From Lysobacter sp. (GTDB taxonomy: Bacteria; Pseudomonadota; Gammaproteobacteria; Xanthomonadales; Xanthomonadaceae): 64,000 nt of DNA. Where the stretch lies: positions 416,200 through 480,199 of the forward strand of contig WYBC01000017.1 of NCBI GenBank assembly GCA_011526085.1, read 5' to 3'. Below, piece after piece: positions 32,785 to 42,618 of this stretch (position 1 is the stretch's first letter; the number at the start of each line of letters is the position of its first letter). The translations under genes and the position numbers were made by a program. The notes beneath the pieces are model-generated. The model searched no databases and was not told where the DNA came from. It saw only the letters and a program-made list of their open reading frames with translations.

Positions 32785-35700
32785 ATGGACTTTTCCCGAT
32801 TCTTCATCGATCGCCCGATCTTCGCCGCGGTGCTGTCGATCGTGATCTTCGCCGCCGGCCTGATCGCGATTCCGCTGCTGCCGATCAGCGAATATCCCGA
32901 AGTGGTGCCGCCCTCCGTGGTGGTGCGCACCGTCTATCCGGGCGCCAATCCCAAGGTCATCGCCGAAACCGTGGCGCAGCCGCTGGAGGCGGCGATCAAC
33001 GGCGTCGAGAACCTCATGTACACCAAGTCGGTGGCGGGTTCCGATGGCGTGCTGCAGCTGACGGTGACCTTCCGTCCCGGCACCGATGCCGACGAGGCCG
33101 CGGTGCGCGTGCAGAACCGCGTGAGCCAGGCGCAGGCGCGCCTGCCCGAGGACGTGCGCCGACAGGGCGTGACCGTGCAGAAACAGTCGCCGACCTTCCT
33201 GATGGTGGTGTTCCTCACCTCGAAGAACGGCAAGTACGACACGCTGTACCTGCGCAACCACGCCGTGCTCAACGTCAAGGACGAACTGGCCCGATTGCCC
33301 GGCGTCGGCGACGCCCAGATCTTCGGCGGCGGCGATTACGCGATGCGCATCTGGATGGACCCGGACAAGATCGCGTCGCGCGGCTTGACGGCCGGCGACG
33401 TGGTGCGCGCGATCCGCGAGCAGAACGTGCAGGTCTCGGCCGGCCAGGTCGGCGCCGAGCCCATTCCCGGCGGCAGCGACTTCCTGATCCCGATCAACGC
33501 CCAAGGCCGTCTGCGCACGGCCGAGGAATTCGGCGACATCGTCATCAAGAGCGGCGCCGGCGGCGAGATCGTGCGCCTGGCCGACGTCGCCCGGCTCGAA
33601 CTCGGCGCCAGCGACTACACCCTGCGCGCGGAGATGGAAGGCCGCAACGCGGTCGGCATCGGCATCTTCCAGGCGCCGGGCGCCAACGCGCTGGAGATCC
33701 GCGACCAGGTGATGGCGAAGATGGACGAGCTGTCGAAGCGCTTCCCGCCCGGGGTCGAATACGCCGCGCCGTACGACACCACCATCTTCGTGCGCGACTC
33801 GATCAAGGCGGTGATCAGCACGCTGCTGGAAGCGACCCTGCTGGTGGTGCTGGTGGTGATCCTGTTCCTGCAGACCTGGCGCGCGTCGATCATTCCGCTG
33901 ATCGCGGTGCCGGTGTCGGTGGTGGGCACGTTCGCCGCGCTCTACCTGCTCGGTTTCTCGATCAACACGCTGACCCTGTTCGGCCTGGTGCTGGCGATCG
34001 GCATCGTGGTCGACGATGCGATCGTGGTGGTGGAGAACGTCGAACGCTACATCGAGCAGGGCTCGGCGCCCCTGCAGGCCGCGCATCAGGCGATGAAGGA
34101 AGTCTCCGGCCCGATCATCGCGATCGCGCTGGTGCTGTGCGCGGTGTTCGTGCCGATGGCCTTCCTCACCGGCGTCACCGGCCAGTTCTACAAGCAGTTC
34201 GCGGTCACCATCGCGATCTCCACGGTGATCTCGGCGATCAATTCGCTGACCCTGTCGCCGGCGCTGGCGGCGCTGCTGCTGAAACCGCACGACGCGGCCA
34301 AGGACGCGCCCTCGCGCCTGATCGATCGCCTGTTCGGCTGGGTGTTCCGTCCGTTCAACCGCTTCTTCAAGGCCAGCTCCGACCGCTACCAGGGCGCGGT
34401 GTCGCGCACGCTGGGCCGTCGCGGCGCGGTGTTCGCGGTGTACGCGGTGCTGCTGGTGGCGACCGGGCTGGTGTTCCAGTGGGTGCCGCGCGGCTTCATC
34501 CCGGTGCAGGACAAGATGTACCTGATGGCCGGCGTGAAACTGCCGGAAGGTTCGTCGATCGAACGCACCGACCGCGTGCTGAGCAAGGTGGTCGAGATCG
34601 GCCTGGCCGAGGAAGGCGTCGACAGTTCCGGCGCGTTCCCGGGCCTCAACGCGCTGCAGTTCAGCAACACGCCGAACACCGGCCTGGTGTTCTTCCCGCT
34701 GAAGCCCTTCGACCAGCGCACGCGCAACGCCAAGGAGATCAACGACGCCATCAATCAGAAGATCGCCGGCATCCAGGAAGGCTTCACCTTCGCGCTGATG
34801 CCGCCGCCGATCCTCGGCCTCGGCAACGGTTCGGGCTATTCGATGTTCATCGAGGATCGCGGCAACCTCGGCTACGGCGCGCTGCAGAACGCGGTCGGCG
34901 CGTTCCAGGGCGCGGTGTCGCAGACCCCGGGCATGGGCTTCCCGATCACCACCTACCAGGCCAACATGCCGCAGTACGACGCCGAAGTGGACCGGGTGAA
35001 GGCGAAGGCGCAGGGCGTGCCGCTGACCGAGCTGTTCGACACCCTGCAGACCTATCTCGGTTCGGCCTACGTCAACGACTTCAACCAGTTCGGCCGCACC
35101 TGGCAGGTGATCGCGCAGGCCGACGGCCGGTTCCGCGACAGCGTCGAGGACATCGCCAACCTGCGCACCCGCAACGACCGCGGCGAAATGGTGCCGATCG
35201 GTTCGATGGTCACGATCAGGCAGAGCTACGGCCCCGACCCGGTGCTGCGCTACAACGGTTATCCCGCGGCCGATCTGCTCGGCGAAGCCGATCCGGCGAT
35301 GCTGTCGTCGGCGCAGGCGATGGCAAAGATCGACGAGATCGCGGCGCAGGTGCTGCCCAACGGCATGACCTTCGAGTGGACCGATCTCAGCTTCCAGGAA
35401 GCGACCCAGGGCCAGGCCGCGCTGATCGTGTTCCCGCTGGCGATCCTGCTCGCGTTCCTGGTGCTGGCCGCACTGTACGAAAGCTGGACCCTGCCGCTGG
35501 CGGTGATCCTGATCGTGCCGATGACCCTGCTGTCCGCGCTGATCGGCGTGAAGCTCACCGGCGGCGACAACAACGTGTTCGTGCAGGTCGGCCTGGTGGT
35601 GCTGATGGGGCTGGCGTGCAAGAACGCGATCCTGATCGTCGAATTCGCGCGCGAACTCGAATTGCACGGCAAGGGCATCGTCGAATCCGCGCTGGAAGCC

Positions 35701-35955
35701 TGTCGCCTGCGCCTGCGCCCGATCGTGATGACCTCGGTCGCGTTCATCGCCGGCACCGTGCCGCTGGTGCTGTCGCAGGGCGCGGGCGCCGAAGTGCGCT
35801 CGGTCACCGGCATCACCGTGTTCGCCGGCATGCTCGGCGTGACCCTGTTCGGCCTGTTCCTCACCCCCGTGTTCTACGTCGCGCTGCGCAAGCTGTCGCG
35901 CCGTCCGCTCGTGTCGCACGCGCCTGCCGAAACCGCCGCGCCGTTGCACGCCTGA
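32785..35955 (+). CDS. RND multidrug efflux permease (HAE-1 type)
   Basis: A 1056-residue inner-membrane drug/proton antiporter. It starts DFSRFFIDRPIFAAVLSIV and has twelve TM segments, two large periplasmic loops, the proton-relay aspartates D410/D411 in GIVVDDAIVVVENVERY and the TM10 lysine K946 in MGLACKNAILIVEF. It is closest in look to MexF/AcrB-like pumps. It works with the upstream adaptor and the downstream NodT-type outer-membrane factor. Confidence 0.95.
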   Translation: MDFSRFFIDRPIFAAVLSIVIFAAGLIAIPLLPISEYPEVVPPSVVVRTVYPGANPKVIAETVAQPLEAAINGVENLMYTKSVAGSDGVLQLTVTFRPGTDADEAAVRVQNRVSQAQARLPEDVRRQGVTVQKQSPTFLMVVFLTSKNGKYDTLYLRNHAVLNVKDELARLPGVGDAQIFGGGDYAMRIWMDPDKIASRGLTAGDVVRAIREQNVQVSAGQVGAEPIPGGSDFLIPINAQGRLRTAEEFGDIVIKSGAGGEIVRLADVARLELGASDYTLRAEMEGRNAVGIGIFQAPGANALEIRDQVMAKMDELSKRFPPGVEYAAPYDTTIFVRDSIKAVISTLLEATLLVVLVVILFLQTWRASIIPLIAVPVSVVGTFAALYLLGFSINTLTLFGLVLAIGIVVDDAIVVVENVERYIEQGSAPLQAAHQAMKEVSGPIIAIALVLCAVFVPMAFLTGVTGQFYKQFAVTIAISTVISAINSLTLSPALAALLLKPHDAAKDAPSRLIDRLFGWVFRPFNRFFKASSDRYQGAVSRTLGRRGAVFAVYAVLLVATGLVFQWVPRGFIPVQDKMYLMAGVKLPEGSSIERTDRVLSKVVEIGLAEEGVDSSGAFPGLNALQFSNTPNTGLVFFPLKPFDQRTRNAKEINDAINQKIAGIQEGFTFALMPPPILGLGNGSGYSMFIEDRGNLGYGALQNAVGAFQGAVSQTPGMGFPITTYQANMPQYDAEVDRVKAKAQGVPLTELFDTLQTYLGSAYVNDFNQFGRTWQVIAQADGRFRDSVEDIANLRTRNDRGEMVPIGSMVTIRQSYGPDPVLRYNGYPAADLLGEADPAMLSSAQAMAKIDEIAAQVLPNGMTFEWTDLSFQEATQGQAALIVFPLAILLAFLVLAALYESWTLPLAVILIVPMTLLSALIGVKLTGGDNNVFVQVGLVVLMGLACKNAILIVEFARELELHGKGIVESALEACRLRLRPIVMTSVAFIAGTVPLVLSQGAGAEVRSVTGITVFAGMLGVTLFGLFLTPVFYVALRKLSRRPLVSHAPAETAAPLHA

Positions 35956-36001
35956 TCCCTTCCGAATCCTTTCGCATCCCCACGTCCCAGGAGTTTTCGC
36001 C

Positions 36002-36736
36002 ATGAATGCCACATCCAGAGTCGCTCTCGTCACCGGCGCCACCCGCGGCATCGGCCTCGAAACCGTCCGCCAGCTCGCCGAAGCCGGCGTCCACACCCTG
36101 CTCGCCGGCCGCGACCGGCAGAAAGCGGTCGCGGCCGCGCTGACCCTGCAGACGCAGGGCCTGCCGGTGGAGGCCATCGCCCTCGACGTCACCGACGCCG
36201 ACAGCATCGCCGCCGCGGTGCGCGAGGTCGAACAGCGGCACGGCCGGCTCGACATCCTCGTCAACAACGCCGGCATCCTCGTCGATGAGTTCGGCCGCAA
36301 GGTGTCCGAGCAGGGCATCGACGTCTGGCGCAAGACCTTCGACACCAACGTCTTCGGCCTGATCGCCACGACCCAGGCGTTCCTCCCGCTGCTGCACAAG
36401 TCCGACGCCGGCCGCATCGTCAACGTCTCCAGCCTGCTCGGCTCGATGGCGCTGCACAGCGATCCCGCCTCGCCGATCTACGACTTCAAGGTACCGGCCT
36501 ACAACGTGTCGAAGAGCGCGGTGAATGCATGGACCGTGCAGTTGGCCTACGAGCTACGCGACAGCCGCATCAAGATCAACACCATCCACCCCGGCTACGT
36601 GAAGACCGACATGAACGGCGGCGAAGGCGAGATCGACGCGCCCGCCGGCGCGCGCACCAGCGTGCGCCTGGCGCTGATCGACGACGCCGGCCCGAACGGC
36701 GGCTATTTCCACCAGGACCAGTCGCTGCCCTGGTAA
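36002..36736 (+). CDS. SDR-family NAD(P)-dependent oxidoreductase
   Basis: A 244-residue classical SDR with intact GATRGIGLE cofactor loop, NNAG, catalytic Ser in VNVSSLLG and Y-N-V-S-K. The C-terminus (GPNGGYFHQDQSLPW) resembles plant and bacterial carbonyl-reductase-like SDRs. Placed between the pump permease and the outer-membrane factor, 46 nt after the former, suggesting that it acts on a pump substrate or aldehyde inducer. Confidence 0.9.
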   Translation: MNATSRVALVTGATRGIGLETVRQLAEAGVHTLLAGRDRQKAVAAALTLQTQGLPVEAIALDVTDADSIAAAVREVEQRHGRLDILVNNAGILVDEFGRKVSEQGIDVWRKTFDTNVFGLIATTQAFLPLLHKSDAGRIVNVSSLLGSMALHSDPASPIYDFKVPAYNVSKSAVNAWTVQLAYELRDSRIKINTIHPGYVKTDMNGGEGEIDAPAGARTSVRLALIDDAGPNGGYFHQDQSLPW

Positions 36737-36792
36737 GCCACGACGGACGACCCCGCACGGAAGCGCGAACGCCCCACCCCCGGAGAACTCCC

Positions 36793-38250
36793 ATGCCTCA
36801 TCCGTCACCCGCGACCGCGGTCGTGCTGTTGAAAACCGCGGCGCTCACCCTCGCGCTGAGCGCCTGCGCCGCGGGACCGGACTTCGTCCGGCCCGATGCG
36901 CCCGCACCCGATCGCTTCGCGGCTTCGGCGTTGTACGCCGCCGAAGCCGCGCCCGCCGCGACAGACGGCGCCGCGTTCTGGCGCGGTTTCGGCGATCCGC
37001 AACTCGACGCGCTGGTCGACGATGCGCTGCGCGCGAATCACGATCTGCGCATCGCGCTCGCCCGCCTCGACCGCGCCGACGCGCTGTCGCGCGGCGCGAA
37101 GTTCGACCGGCTGCCGACGATCACCGCCGACGCCACCGCGAGCGATGGCCGCCAGAGCGTCGACCAGGCCGCCGGCGCGCCGCGCGATTACGAGAATCAC
37201 GAAGGCGGCGCGCGTCTCGCCTGGGAACTCGACCTGTTCGGTCGCGTGCGTCGCGGCGTGGAAGCGCAGCGCGCCGAAACCGAGGCCACCCGCGCCGATC
37301 TCGCGGCGATGCAGGTCGCGGTGGTCGCCGAAGTCATCGGCACCTACGCCGAGCTGCGCGGCCAGCAGGAGCGACTGCGCGTGGCCGAAGCCAACGCCGG
37401 GCTGCAGCGGGAAACGCTGCGACTGGTCGAAGCGCGGTTCTCCGCCGGCAGCGGCACCGAATTCGACACCGCCCGCGCCCGTGCGCAGCTCGAAGCGACA
37501 CTGGCGCGGGTGCCGGCACTGCAGGCGTCGGTGGCGACGGCGACGCACCGCATCGCGGTGCTGACCGGGCGCACGCCGGACGCGCTGGTCGCCACGCTGT
37601 CGACGCCGCAGGCACTGCCGCCGCTGCCGGCGACGCTCGCGGCGGACACGCCGGCCGAGGTGTTGCGCCGACGGCCGGACATCGCCGCGGCGGAGCAGCG
37701 ACTGCATGCGGCGACCGCGAGGATCGGGGTCGCCAGCGCCGAGCTGTTCCCGCGGCTCACGCTGTCCGGCCTGCTCGGCGTGCAGTCGTTCGACGCCGAC
37801 GCGCTGGGCGACAGCGGCAGCGGCACCCGCCTGGTCGCGCTGGGCATCGACTGGTCGTTCCTCGATGTCGGACGCGTCCGCGCACGGATCGCCGCGGCCG
37901 ACGCCGACGCCCGCGGCGCGCTGGCCGGCTATGAGCAGACCGTCCTGCGCGCGCTGGAAGACGCCGAAAACGCGCTGGTCCGCCACGCCCGTACCCGCCA
38001 GGAAGACATCCACCTGGCCGCCGCCGCCGGCGACAGCGCCGAAGCCGCCCGTCTCGCCCGGCTGCGCTACGACGCCGGCGCCGCGGGCCTGCTCGACGTG
38101 CTCGACGCGGAGCGCACCCGGCTGCAGGCCGAGGACGCACTGGCCGAGGCGCGCACCCGCAGCGTGGTCAGCGCGGTGGCGGTCTATCGCGCCACCGCCG
38201 GTGGCTGGCCGGAGCGCAGCCCGGACCGGATTCCGGTAGCGGGGCGCTGA
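36793..38250 (+). CDS. NodT/OprM-type outer membrane efflux factor
   Basis: A 485-residue outer-membrane lipoprotein channel: lipobox LSACA near residue 24, GPDFVRPDAPAPD, two TolC-type repeat domains with long helices (about 60-260, 270-460) and the DLFGRVRRGVEAQRAE and RRPDIAAAEQRLHAATARIGVA motifs. It completes the tripartite RND system. CGGAG precedes the ATG. Confidence 0.93.
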   Translation: MPHPSPATAVVLLKTAALTLALSACAAGPDFVRPDAPAPDRFAASALYAAEAAPAATDGAAFWRGFGDPQLDALVDDALRANHDLRIALARLDRADALSRGAKFDRLPTITADATASDGRQSVDQAAGAPRDYENHEGGARLAWELDLFGRVRRGVEAQRAETEATRADLAAMQVAVVAEVIGTYAELRGQQERLRVAEANAGLQRETLRLVEARFSAGSGTEFDTARARAQLEATLARVPALQASVATATHRIAVLTGRTPDALVATLSTPQALPPLPATLAADTPAEVLRRRPDIAAAEQRLHAATARIGVASAELFPRLTLSGLLGVQSFDADALGDSGSGTRLVALGIDWSFLDVGRVRARIAAADADARGALAGYEQTVLRALEDAENALVRHARTRQEDIHLAAAAGDSAEAARLARLRYDAGAAGLLDVLDAERTRLQAEDALAEARTRSVVSAVAVYRATAGGWPERSPDRIPVAGR

Positions 38251-38343
38251 ACCGCCCGCACCCCGGCATGCGGGCCGACGGGTCCGCGATTTCCCGGCTA
38301 TGATCGGGCCGCCCGGATCCGCGGGCGGCATACGGGGGGTCGC

Positions 38344-38886
38344 ATGCGTCGGTTCGCCCTGCTCCTGTCCATGCTCTGTCTGTCCATCGCACCCATGCGG
38401 CCGGCCGCCGCGGCCGAAGTGACCTCGGTCGAGGCGCTCGACATCACCCGCTACGCCGGGGAATGGCACGAGATCGCGCGCCTGCCGATGTTCTTCCAGC
38501 GCAAGTGCAAGGACACGATCACCGCCCAGTACATGCTTCGCGACGACGGCATGATCGGCGTCCGCAATCGCTGCCGCACCGGGGACGACGAAATCGACGA
38601 GGTCGACGGCATCGCGCGCCGCGATCCGGAGCACCCCGGCCGACTGGAAGTGCGTTTCGCGCCCGACTGGTTGTCCTGGCTGCCACTGACCTGGGCCGAT
38701 TACTGGGTGATCGCGATCGATCCGGACTACCAGTGGGCGATGGTCGGCGAACCCGGCCGCGAATACCTCTGGATCCTGTCGCGTACCCCCGACATGCGCC
38801 AATCGCAGTTCGATGCGCTGAAGGCGCAGGCGACCGCCATGGGCTACGACCTCGAACCGCTGATCGTCAGCGCGCCGCTGCGCTGA
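38344..38886 (+). CDS. Lipocalin-family protein (Blc-like)
   Basis: A 180-residue secreted lipocalin. Signal peptide to A-A-A-A-E near residue 24, then the structurally conserved GxW in YAGEWHEIARLP, FQRKCKDTITAQY, WLPLTWADYWVIAID and the C-terminal YLWILSRTP. Unlike E. coli Blc, no lipobox is present, so it is probably a soluble periplasmic protein. Bacterial lipocalins bind fatty acids or lysophospholipids. Confidence 0.9.
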   Translation: MRRFALLLSMLCLSIAPMRPAAAAEVTSVEALDITRYAGEWHEIARLPMFFQRKCKDTITAQYMLRDDGMIGVRNRCRTGDDEIDEVDGIARRDPEHPGRLEVRFAPDWLSWLPLTWADYWVIAIDPDYQWAMVGEPGREYLWILSRTPDMRQSQFDALKAQATAMGYDLEPLIVSAPLR

Positions 38887-39007
38887 CCCGCACCGGCCGG
38901 GTGCCGGAACGCCCGATGACCCGTCCCGCCGTCCCGACCTACCGGGGCGTACGGTCCGCGGCGGCTCGCGCTAGTATTGCGGCCCGGCAGATTTCGTGGA
39001 GCGCGCG

Positions 39008-39502
39008 ATGCAGCGTTGGCAGTTCCGATCGACGGCGACCAGGGCGATGGCCCTCGCCATGTGCGTCCTGGCGGTCGCCGCCTGTTCCACCGGCCCGGTG
39101 AAGCGGGTGTCCGAACCCACCGCGAGCATCCAGCAACTCACCGTCGGCGCCGACGGCCAGTGGACCGTCGAGCTGCGCCTTCAGAACTTCAGCAGCGTCC
39201 CGATGCGATTCGAGCGCATCGCGCTCGACCTGCGCGCGGGCAAGGACGCCGCCGGCACGCTGCGCGCCGAACCCGGCCTGACCATCGGCCCAGAAGCCGC
39301 CGATACCGCCGTGGTCAAACTCGTCCCCAGCGCCGCCGCGCGGCTGACCATCGCGGACGCGCTCGCCGAACGCCGCAGCCTCGATTACAGCCTCGAGGGC
39401 ACGATCGTCGCCGCGCCGCAGGATCGCAAGGCGCGCGACTTCGAGATCCGTCGCAACAGCGCGCTCAGCCCGGTCCCCGGCCTGCCCGGCGTGATGCGCT
39501 GA
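39008..39502 (+). CDS. LEA14/WHy-like lipoprotein
   Basis: A 164-residue lipoprotein with lipobox LAVAAC. The mature domain, about 110 residues, is beta-rich (TVELRLQNFSSVPMRFERIALDL) and resembles the WHy/LEA type 2 fold seen in stress-related envelope proteins. The ATG was chosen because GGAG lies 6 nt upstream; a GTG 12 nt earlier is in frame. Confidence 0.65.
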   Translation: MQRWQFRSTATRAMALAMCVLAVAACSTGPVKRVSEPTASIQQLTVGADGQWTVELRLQNFSSVPMRFERIALDLRAGKDAAGTLRAEPGLTIGPEAADTAVVKLVPSAAARLTIADALAERRSLDYSLEGTIVAAPQDRKARDFEIRRNSALSPVPGLPGVMR

Positions 39503-39575
39503 TCGACCGCTCGACCGCGCGCTCGATGCGCGCCGCGCGACTTCCTTTCTTCCTTTTCCTCACGACCGATCGCCC

Positions 39576-41366
39576 ATGAACGCCTACAAAGCCCCGCTCG
39601 CCGATATCCGATTCGCGCTGTTCGACGTGCTCGACAGCGAACAGACCTTCGCCCGCCTCGGTTTCGGCGAGATCAACCGCGAACTGGTCGATGCCATCCT
39701 CGAAGAAGGCGCGCGCTTCACCGAAACCGTCATCGCGCCGCTCAACCACATCGGCGACCAGCACGGCTGCAGCCTCGACAAGGACACCGGCAAGGTGACC
39801 ACGCCGCCGGGCTTCCGCGAGGCCTACGTGCAGTTCGCCGAAAACGGCTGGGCCGGCCTCACCTCGCCCGCGGACTTCGGCGGACAGGGCATGCCGCACG
39901 CGGTCGGCGTGCCGGTGAAGGAAATGATCGACGCCGCCAACCTGGCCTGGGGCAACTTTCCGCTGCTCTCGCATGGCGCCACCGAAGCGCTGATGCACCA
40001 CGGCGAGGACTGGCAGAAGGACGTGTTCCTCAAGCCCATCGTCGAAGGCCGCTGGACCGGCACCATGTGCCTCACCGAGCCGCACTGCGGCAGCGATCTC
40101 GGCCTGCTCAAGACCCGCGCCGTGCCCGCGGCGAACGGCGCCTACGCGATCACCGGCACCAAGATCTTCATCACCGCCGGCGATCACGATTTCACCGACA
40201 ACATCGTCCACCTCGTGCTGGCCCGCCTGCCGGACGCGCCGGCCGGCAGCAAGGGCATCTCGCTGTTCATCGTGCCCAAGGTCAAGGTGGACCGCGACGG
40301 CAACCTCGGCGACGCCAACGCGGTCCGCTGCGGCGCGCTGGAACACAAGATGGGCATCCACGCCTCGGCCACCTGCGTGATGAATTTCGACGATGCCGAA
40401 GGCTGGCTGATCGGCGAGCCGCACAAGGGCCTGATGGCGATGTTCACCATGATGAACACCGCGCGCCTCGCGGTCGGCCTGCAGGGCCTCGGCCTGTCGG
40501 ATCGCGCCTACCAGAACGCGCTGCGCTACAGTCGCGACCGCCTCCAGATGCGTTCGCTGTCCGGCGCGAAATTCCCCGAAAAAGCGGCAGATCCGATCAT
40601 CGTGCACCCGGACGTGCGGCGCATGCTGCTGACCCAGAAGGCGCTGATCGAAGGCGGCCGCCTGCTCGGCTATCACGGCGCCTCGCTGGTCGACGAACTC
40701 GCGCACGCGCAGGATCCGGCGGATCGCGAACGCGCCGATGCGCTGCTCGGCTTCCTCACCCCGATCGTGAAGGCCTGCCTCACCGAATGGTCGATCGAGT
40801 GCACGTATCACGCGCAGCAATGCTTCGGCGGCCACGGCTACATCCAGGAATGGGGCATGGAGCAGCTGGCGCGCGACGCCCGCATCACCACGATCTACGA
40901 AGGCACCACCGGCATCCAGGCGCTCGACCTGATGGGTCGCAAGGTGATGCAGCTCAAGGGCGCCGGCCTGCGCGTGTTCCTCGGCATGATCGAGGACTTC
41001 TGCAAGGCCCAGGCCGACAACGCCGTGGTCGCCGAATTCATCGGCCCGCTGCGCGAAGTGGCGCAGGAATGGCAGCAACTGACGATGCGCATCGGCCAGA
41101 ACGCGATGGCCAACGCCGACGAGATCGGCGCCGCGGCGTGGGACTACCTGTTCTATTCCGGTTATGCCGCCCTCGCCTACTGGTGGGCGCGCAGCGTCGC
41201 CGCCGCGGAAGGCTCCACGCATCCGCAGGCGTTCAAGGACGCCAAGCGCGAGACCGCGCGGTTCTACTTCGCCCGCATCCTGCCGCGCACGCGCACCCAC
41301 GCCGCGGCGATCGCCAGCGGCGCCGCGCCGCTGATGACCCTGGACGCGGACGCCTTCGGCGAGTGA
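39576..41366 (+). CDS. Acyl-CoA dehydrogenase with extra C-terminal domain
   Basis: A 596-residue flavoprotein. It has the FAD/substrate motif MCLTEPHCGSDLGLL, EHKMGIHASATCVMNFDDA, CFGGHGYIQEWGMEQLARDARI and the catalytic base in TTIYEGTTGIQALDL, then an extra helical C-terminal domain of about 130 residues. This is the long bacterial branch that includes DmdC-type and fadE-like enzymes; the acyl substrate is unknown. Confidence 0.92.
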   Translation: MNAYKAPLADIRFALFDVLDSEQTFARLGFGEINRELVDAILEEGARFTETVIAPLNHIGDQHGCSLDKDTGKVTTPPGFREAYVQFAENGWAGLTSPADFGGQGMPHAVGVPVKEMIDAANLAWGNFPLLSHGATEALMHHGEDWQKDVFLKPIVEGRWTGTMCLTEPHCGSDLGLLKTRAVPAANGAYAITGTKIFITAGDHDFTDNIVHLVLARLPDAPAGSKGISLFIVPKVKVDRDGNLGDANAVRCGALEHKMGIHASATCVMNFDDAEGWLIGEPHKGLMAMFTMMNTARLAVGLQGLGLSDRAYQNALRYSRDRLQMRSLSGAKFPEKAADPIIVHPDVRRMLLTQKALIEGGRLLGYHGASLVDELAHAQDPADRERADALLGFLTPIVKACLTEWSIECTYHAQQCFGGHGYIQEWGMEQLARDARITTIYEGTTGIQALDLMGRKVMQLKGAGLRVFLGMIEDFCKAQADNAVVAEFIGPLREVAQEWQQLTMRIGQNAMANADEIGAAAWDYLFYSGYAALAYWWARSVAAAEGSTHPQAFKDAKRETARFYFARILPRTRTHAAAIASGAAPLMTLDADAFGE

Positions 41367-41469
41367 CGCGCAGGCCATCGCCGGCCACGGGGCCGGCGAT
41401 GGCGACCACCACGGCAACCGCGACGGATCGTGCCGCGGTGCAGCGACACAATCGCAACGAAATGGGTAT

Positions 41470-42219
41470 ATGCTCGGTGTCCATATGGAGGCCGACACAC
41501 CAACGTTGCGCCTGATCCCCGGGGCTCCACAGCCCGGGCAGATCCCCCACCGGGCGGCCGATGACGCCCGGTGCGATGTCGTCGACAGCAACGCCCCCCG
41601 ACAAACCGTTTTCGCGCACGTCACCGGCGCGGTCGCCGCGCGACTCGATGCCGTCCGCCTGCTCTCGCTCGATGCCCATGGCCGCGTCCTCGACTGGATC
41701 AGCTGGCAGGATGCCGCCTGTCTCTACGCCCGCGGCGCGGTGGCCTGGACCCTCGGCGAGCCCTGCCTGAGCATCCATGGCGGCATCAGTCGCCTCACCG
41801 GGGAACGCAGCGTCATCGAACTGCACCCCATCGTCGCCGCCCGCGGCCACGCACGCGCACATGCGCTCGATCCGACGCCGGCGCTGAGCAATCCCGCGCT
41901 GTTCGCGCGCGACCAGCATCTGTGCCTGTACTGCGGCAAGCATTTCAGCCGCCAGCTGCTCACCCGCGACCACGTCATGCCGCTGTCGCGCGGCGGTCGC
42001 GACGTGTGGGAGAACGTGGTGTCCGCGTGCTTCCACTGCAATTCGCGCAAGGGCGGGCGCACGCCGCAGCAGGCGTCCATGCCGCTGCTGGCCGTGCCCT
42101 ATCGGCCGAGCTGGATCGAGCACCTGATCATGTCGAACAGGAACATCCTGGCGGACCAGATGGCGTTCCTGAAGACGCATCTGCCGAAGAATCCACGCGG
42201 CACCCTCATCATCAGTTGA
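41470..42219 (+). CDS. HNH endonuclease-family protein
   Basis: A 249-residue protein with a unique N-terminal domain (about 1-135) and a C-terminal zinc-ribbon HNH nuclease: CLYCGKHF, the RDHVMPLSRGGRDVWENVVSACFHCNSRKG block giving C-x2-C...C-x2-C and the H-N-H catalytic set. An ATG five codons in is an alternative. Such HNH proteins are common near dxs-like housekeeping genes in Xanthomonadaceae; the substrate is unknown. Its last codons are duplicated downstream in a 138-bp tandem repeat. Confidence 0.85.
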   Translation: MLGVHMEADTPTLRLIPGAPQPGQIPHRAADDARCDVVDSNAPRQTVFAHVTGAVAARLDAVRLLSLDAHGRVLDWISWQDAACLYARGAVAWTLGEPCLSIHGGISRLTGERSVIELHPIVAARGHARAHALDPTPALSNPALFARDQHLCLYCGKHFSRQLLTRDHVMPLSRGGRDVWENVVSACFHCNSRKGGRTPQQASMPLLAVPYRPSWIEHLIMSNRNILADQMAFLKTHLPKNPRGTLIIS

Positions 42220-42466
42220 TCGCCGCCATCCTTGGCGCGATATCCCATCTCCGCCATGCCCCGGCCCGGCCTTCCATGGCCGGGCGTTCCTCCGCGCCGC
42301 GAGCGATGCTCGCGAAGCGCGCGGACTCACCTACGCGGCACCCTGATCGTCAGTTGATCGCCGCCATCCCAAGCGCGATATCGCACTCCACCATGCTCCG
42401 GCCAGGCCTCCCATGGCCGGGCATGCCGCCGTGCCGCGAGCGATGCTCGCGAAACGCGTGGACTAG
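42195..42466. repeat. 138-bp tandem duplication covering the HNH gene end
   Basis: Two copies with an exact 138-nt offset (42,195 and 42,333). Each begins in the codons for RGTLI(I/V)S-stop and holds a GGCCGGGC-type hairpin and a perfect CGCGAGC-GAT-GCTCGCG hairpin. The copies differ at about 20 positions, so the duplication is old. The repeat fills most of the 399-nt gap before the next gene; 42,467-42,618 shows no clear feature. Confidence 0.85.
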
Positions 42467-42618
42467 GCCGCGACGGTCGATGGCCGATGTGAAGGACTTC
42501 CGCACAATCCGCGGCACCGGTCGCACTCTTCGTGCCCGCGAGCCCCAAACTGACGCAGAAGGTAAGAAACCGCCGCAGTGCGCGCGTTGACGGGAAAAAC
42601 CCACTTGGCGACACTTCG

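Noticed and set aside
32314..36423. Very long minus-strand open frame (1369 codons) across the efflux genes
   Set aside because: It is a high-GC antisense shadow of the adaptor, permease and SDR genes, rich in His, Arg and Gln, with no domain; the plus-strand proteins are clear.
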